Source: an uncultured Polyangiaceae bacterium
Lineage (GTDB): Bacteria > Myxococcota_A > Polyangia > Polyangiales > Houyiibacteriaceae
DNA: 10,306 bases
Assembly: GCA_947258625.1 (NCBI GenBank)
Contig: CAMYJN010000040.1
Location: forward strand, 1-10,306
Direction of reading: 5' to 3'
Shown: positions 6,610 through 10,306 of the stretch, in pieces
Position numbering within the stretch: position 1 is the stretch's first letter
How the letters are laid out: each line of letters starts with the position of its first letter
Notes under the pieces: model-generated
Databases searched by the model: none
What the model saw: the letters and a program-made list of their open reading frames with translations, nothing else
What the model was told of the DNA's origin: nothing
Program-made: the position numbers and the translations under genes

Positions 6610-9393
6610 ATGAGCGATTCGACTGACGAGATGCCCAAGCAGTACTCGCCCACCGAAAGCGAGTCTCGCTGGTACGAGTTCTGGGAAACTTCGGGGTTCT
6701 TCGCGGCGTCGGAAGAGCCGGGCGACACCCGGCAGACCTACACCCTGGCCATCCCGCCGCCCAACGTCACGGGCTCGCTCCACATGGGCCACGCCTGCCG
6801 GACAACCTTCGAGGACGTGCTCTGCCGGCACAAGCGGATGCAGGGCTACAACACGCTCTGGGTGCCCGGCATCGACCACGCGGGGATCGCGACGCAGGTC
6901 GTGGTCGAGCGGCAGCTCAAACAGGAAGGCCTGACGCGGTACGACCTCGGCCGCGAGAAGTTCATCGAACGGGTCTGGCAGTGGAAGGAGCAGTCCGGGG
7001 AGCGGATTCTCCAGCAGCTCCGCAAGATGGGCGCTTCCTGCGACTGGCCGCGGACCAAGTTCACGATGGACCCCGACATGGTTCGCGCGGTTCGGGAAGC
7101 CTTCGTGCGGCTTTACGAAGAGGGGCTCATCTACCGCGACACGCGCCTGGTCAACTGGGACGTCGAGTCGCAGACCGTGCTCTCGGACCTCGAGGTCGAG
7201 CAGGAAGAAAACGTCGAAGGCGTCATGTTCGACTTTGCCTATCCGCTGGCAGACGCTGGCGGGGAAGTGGTGGTTTCGACGACGCGCCCCGAAACGATGC
7301 TCGGCGATACGGCCGTGGCGATCCACCCCGACGATGCGCGCTACAGGCATCTGCACGGCAAGTACGTGAGGCATCCATTCGTGGGCCGCTTGATTCCGGT
7401 GATCCTCGATGCGGAGCTGGTCGACCCCGAGTTCGGCACGGGGGTCGTGAAGGTTACGCCGGCCCACGATCCGAGCGACTTTGCGACGGGCAAGCGACAC
7501 GGCCTCGAGGAAATCAACATCTTCAACCTCGATGGCACGATGAACGAGAACTCCGGTTCGTTCCAAGGGCTCGACCGCTTCGACGCCCGCAAGGCCGTCG
7601 AGATCGAGCTCGGCAACCTTGGGCTCGCTCGGGGTAGCAACAAGCACATGATGACGCTGCCGCGCTCGCACCGGTCGGGGACGATCGTCGAGCCGATGAT
7701 TTCGACCCAGTGGTTCGTGAAGATGAAGCCGCTCGCTGCGCCCGCAATCCAGGCGGTCGAAGACGGCACGATTCAGATTCTGCCGCCCGAGTGGAGCAAG
7801 ACCTACTTCCACTGGCTCCGGAACATTCAAGACTGGTGCATTTCACGGCAGCTCTGGTGGGGCCATCCGATCCCGGCCTGGTACTGCGAGGACTGTGAGC
7901 ACGTGACCGTGTCGCGCGAGGACGCGACCGCGTGCGGCGGCTGCGGGGGAACCTCGATTCGCCAAGACGACGACGTGCTCGACACCTGGTTCAGCTCGGG
8001 GCTCTGGCCGTTTTCGACGCTTGGCTGGCCCGAAAAGACGGTCGCGCTCGAGCGCTTCTACCCGACGCAGGACATGGAGACGGGTTACGACATCTTGTTC
8101 TTCTGGGTCGCGCGCATGATTATGATGGGCCTTCACTTCATGGGCGAGGTTCCCTTCACGCGCGTCTTGCTGGCCGGCTTGGTCACCGACGAGCGCGGCG
8201 AGAAGATGAGCAAAGTGAAGGGCAACGTCGTCGACCCGCTCGACGTGATTTACGGCGCCACCAACGAGCAGCTCGTCGCGAAGGCCGAGAAGGCAGGCGC
8301 GAAGAAGTCGGGCATCAAGTACCTGAAGAGCACGTACCCCGATGGTTTTGCGGCGTACGGCGCCGACGCGCTTCGCATGACCCTGCTCAGCTATTCGCCT
8401 CAGTCGCGCCGCATCGCGCTTTCGATCAAGCGCATCGAAGGCTACCGAAATTTCGCCAACAAGCTTTGGAACGCGTCGCGCTACGCGCTGATGCGGCTCG
8501 GCGGATCCTCGACCAAGGCCACGCAGCAATGCCCGCAGCCCAAGGCCCTGGCGAACCGCTGGGTCCTCTCGCGCCTCTATCAGGCGCTCGACGTCGCAGC
8601 CACCGGGCTCGACGCCTACCGGCTCGATGAAGCCTCCGGTGCCCTCTACCACTTCGTGTGGGACGAGTTTTGCGATTGGTACCTGGAGTTGAGCAAGCCG
8701 GCCCTGGACAGCGGCGATACGGCCCTCATCGAGGAGACCGAGGCGACCTTGGTGCACGTCCTCGAAACGGTGCTCCGAGCCCTTCACCCGATGATGCCTC
8801 ACATCACCGAGGAGATCTGGCAGCGTGTCCCGAAGTGGGACGAGGCGCCGAAGAGCATCATGATCAGCCGATTCCCGACGGGGCTCGTCGACGCAAAGCT
8901 GGACCGGGCGGCCGAGCGCGATTTCGAAGTGGTCCAGGCGTTCGTCGGGAGCGTCCGGACCATTCGCGCAGAGCACGACGTGCCGAGAAGTCAGCCGATG
9001 CGCATCCACTGGCACACCAATGACGAAGACAAGCACCGCGTCCTCGACGCCGAGCGACGGACGATCGAGGCCCTGGGCCGCTGCGAGCTCTGCTTCGAGG
9101 CCGACCCTGCAAAGCTCGATGATCCAAACGCGCATTTCAAGAACGCCGCGGTTTTTGTGAACCCGGGGATTCGGGCCGCCGTGCCGGACGTCATCGACAC
9201 CGACAAGGAGCGCGACCGCCTGCAGCGTAACCTGAAGAAGGTCGAAAAGGAGCTCGGCGTGCTCGAGAAGAAGCTCGCCAACCCGAGCTTCGTCGAGCGC
9301 GCGCCCGAGGCCGTGGTCGACAAATCGAGGCGGGACTCCCTGGAGCTTCGAGAGAAACGTGAGCGTTTGGAAGCGGCTTTGAATAGCCTTTGA
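6610..9393 (+). CDS. valS: Valine--tRNA ligase ValS
   Basis: This 927-residue class I aminoacyl-tRNA synthetase charges tRNA-Val and proofreads mischarged threonine. The HIGH motif is in PPNVTGSLHMGHA (50-62) and the KMSKS motif reads KMSKV (532-536). The CP1 editing domain is intact, with TTRPETMLGDTAVAIHP and the later TPAHDPSDFATGKRHG. A four-cysteine cluster, C426/C429/C442/C445, following WWGHPIPAWY looks like a zinc site. DVLDTWFSSGLWP (455-467), GYRNFANKLWNASRYALM and the helical anticodon-binding domain follow. The C-terminal coiled coil, charged and Lys/Glu/Leu-rich (about 863-927), is the tRNA-binding arm typical of ValS. Length is close to the usual 870-950. The start ATG at 6610 has only a weak GGACGG upstream; ATG 6631 is an alternative. 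It probably shares a transcript with the following HAD-UbiA gene. Confidence 0.97.
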   Translation: MSDSTDEMPKQYSPTESESRWYEFWETSGFFAASEEPGDTRQTYTLAIPPPNVTGSLHMGHACRTTFEDVLCRHKRMQGYNTLWVPGIDHAGIATQVVVERQLKQEGLTRYDLGREKFIERVWQWKEQSGERILQQLRKMGASCDWPRTKFTMDPDMVRAVREAFVRLYEEGLIYRDTRLVNWDVESQTVLSDLEVEQEENVEGVMFDFAYPLADAGGEVVVSTTRPETMLGDTAVAIHPDDARYRHLHGKYVRHPFVGRLIPVILDAELVDPEFGTGVVKVTPAHDPSDFATGKRHGLEEINIFNLDGTMNENSGSFQGLDRFDARKAVEIELGNLGLARGSNKHMMTLPRSHRSGTIVEPMISTQWFVKMKPLAAPAIQAVEDGTIQILPPEWSKTYFHWLRNIQDWCISRQLWWGHPIPAWYCEDCEHVTVSREDATACGGCGGTSIRQDDDVLDTWFSSGLWPFSTLGWPEKTVALERFYPTQDMETGYDILFFWVARMIMMGLHFMGEVPFTRVLLAGLVTDERGEKMSKVKGNVVDPLDVIYGATNEQLVAKAEKAGAKKSGIKYLKSTYPDGFAAYGADALRMTLLSYSPQSRRIALSIKRIEGYRNFANKLWNASRYALMRLGGSSTKATQQCPQPKALANRWVLSRLYQALDVAATGLDAYRLDEASGALYHFVWDEFCDWYLELSKPALDSGDTALIEETEATLVHVLETVLRALHPMMPHITEEIWQRVPKWDEAPKSIMISRFPTGLVDAKLDRAAERDFEVVQAFVGSVRTIRAEHDVPRSQPMRIHWHTNDEDKHRVLDAERRTIEALGRCELCFEADPAKLDDPNAHFKNAAVFVNPGIRAAVPDVIDTDKERDRLQRNLKKVEKELGVLEKKLANPSFVERAPEAVVDKSRRDSLELREKRERLEAALNSL

Positions 9394-9400
9394 AAGAGGA
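9394..9400 (+). promoter_or_regulatory. Ribosome binding site for the TTG start of the HAD-UbiA gene
   Basis: AAGAGGA directly follows the valS stop codon. The GAGG core is three bases from the TTG at 9403, a short but usable spacing. It supports TTG as the start, since no ATG or GTG lies between the valS stop and the catalytic DLDGT motif except a GTG inside that motif region (9457). Confidence 0.5.
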
Positions 9401-9402
9401 CT

Positions 9403-10306
9403 TTGAACGACGCCGCCACAGATCCGAGCCAGGCTGACACCGAGCGGCCGCTTTGTGTGGACCTCGATGGGACGCTCCTGGCGACCGACACGATGGCTGA
9501 AGGCTTCATGGGCCTGCTCAAGAGCGCGCCATGGAAGGTTCCGGCCGCGCTCGCCGCACTGACTAGCGGCCGCGCCGCGTTCAAGCGATATCTCGCCGAC
9601 AGCGCCCCCGTCGATCCCGAGACCCTTCCCTACCGGCCTGAAGTGCTTGACGCGATCAGCACGGCGCGCGCGGCGGGGCGCCGAGTGTTGCTGGTGACCG
9701 CCTCCGACCAGGGTACCGCCGATCGAATTGCAGAGCATCTCGGCATCTTCGATGAAGCGATTGGAAGCGACGGGCAGAACAACCTGAAGGCGCACCGAAA
9801 AGCCGACTATTTGGCAGGCCGCTTTGGCGCCGGAGGGTTTCAGTACCTGGGCGACTCCTCGGCGGACCTTCCGGTATGGAAGGCCGCCGACGAGGCGACC
9901 ATGGTCTGCCCAAGTCCAAGCACCCAGCGCGCCGCGGAGCAGCTGGTGTCGAGCGCCACGGTTCTGGTCCCGCGGCCTCCGAAGCTCAAGGCCGCCGTGC
10001 GGGAGCTCCGGCCCCACCAATGGGCCAAGAACATCCTGCTCTTCGTCCCGCTTTACTTCTCGCACCAGTACACGGATCTCGGCCTGGTCTTGACGGCCGT
10101 CATGGCCTTCCTGTCGTTCTCCTTTTGCGCGTCGTCGATTTACGTCCTGAACGATCTCGTCGACCTTCCGGCGGACCGTCTGCATCGGAGCAAGCGCAAT
10201 CGGCCGCTTGCCGCCGGCACGCTTTCGATTCCGGAGGGGGTTGCGCTTGCCCTGGGTTCGTTCGCCGTGGCGGTCGCTTTGGGCGCGGTCTTCGTTCGGG
10301 CAGAGT
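9403..10306 (+). CDS. HAD phosphatase / UbiA-family prenyltransferase fusion (3' end outside window)
   Basis: The visible part has 301 residues; the gene runs off the right edge. Residues about 17-190 form a HAD hydrolase domain: DLDGT (20-24, nucleophile D20 and D22), VTAS (98-101), K133 and GDSSADLP (150-157, D151/D155). From about 195 a membrane prenyltransferase of the UbiA superfamily starts with LRPHQWAKNILLFVP (202-216), a transmembrane segment (about 226-249), and the Mg/diphosphate-binding motif NDLVDLPADRLH (250-261) followed by KRNRPLAAG. This part resembles decaprenyl-phosphate phosphoribosyltransferases (Rv3806c type) more than 4-hydroxybenzoate UbiA, by motif memory. Such HAD-UbiA fusions are known in many bacteria. 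The start is TTG at 9403, nine bases after valS, the only usable start between the valS stop and motif I. The acceptor and lipid substrates are inferred, not shown. Confidence 0.88.
   Translation, partial: MNDAATDPSQADTERPLCVDLDGTLLATDTMAEGFMGLLKSAPWKVPAALAALTSGRAAFKRYLADSAPVDPETLPYRPEVLDAISTARAAGRRVLLVTASDQGTADRIAEHLGIFDEAIGSDGQNNLKAHRKADYLAGRFGAGGFQYLGDSSADLPVWKAADEATMVCPSPSTQRAAEQLVSSATVLVPRPPKLKAAVRELRPHQWAKNILLFVPLYFSHQYTDLGLVLTAVMAFLSFSFCASSIYVLNDLVDLPADRLHRSKRNRPLAAGTLSIPEGVALALGSFAVAVALGAVFVRAE

Noticed and set aside
6589..7830. Open reading frame of 413 codons on the minus strand opposite the 5' half of valS
   Set aside because: It is a shadow of valS; its protein shows no family motif and is explained by third-position GC bias.
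7843..10185. Open reading frame of 780 codons on the minus strand opposite valS and the HAD-UbiA gene
   Set aside because: It is antisense to two genes with unmistakable family motifs, has a composition typical of GC-rich shadow frames (rich in Arg, Val, Leu, His), and contains no recognisable domain.

Overview
The window is GC-rich, densely packed bacterial chromosome with no mobile elements, CRISPR arrays, rRNA or tRNA genes that I can see. Gene content and style suggest a deltaproteobacterium-like organism, most plausibly Myxococcota. The supporting features are a single-receiver response regulator with a long Pro/Ser/Ala linker and a short helical C-terminus, a Gld-type ABC operon outside Bacteroidetes, and a HAD-UbiA fusion. 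This placement is inference; the window contains no phylogenetic marker beyond ValS and TrmB.

Layout, left to right. (1) The 3' end of an unrecognised plus-strand gene stops at 344. (2) A four-gene minus-strand operon (3896 down to 345) encodes an ABC ATPase, a GldF-type permease, a GldG-type auxiliary protein and a DUF4340 membrane-anchored protein. Each junction is a 4-nt GTGA or ATGA overlap, so the genes are probably translationally coupled and made as one complex. (3) A divergent spacer of 118 bp separates the operon from a plus-strand, signal-peptide-bearing NodB-type polysaccharide deacetylase (4015-4995). (4) This converges, with no spacer, on minus-strand trmB (tRNA m7G46 methyltransferase, 4996-5613). 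(5) A 112-bp divergent spacer holds a candidate promoter for a plus-strand response regulator (5726-6568). (6) This is followed by valS (6610-9393) and, 9 nt later, by a HAD-phosphatase/UbiA-prenyltransferase fusion that runs off the right edge (9403 onward) and starts at a TTG codon.

The genes mix housekeeping translation functions (valS, trmB) with envelope functions: the Gld-like ABC complex, the deacetylase, and a UbiA enzyme resembling decaprenyl-phosphate phosphoribosyltransferases. I see no wholly new multi-gene system. The points most worth follow-up are the compact Gld-like ABC operon of unknown substrate, the HAD-UbiA fusion, and the response regulator whose C-terminal module is not a DNA-binding domain. 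Two convergent gene pairs have directly abutting stop codons. A hairpin plus T-tract lies in the ABC/deacetylase divergent spacer.
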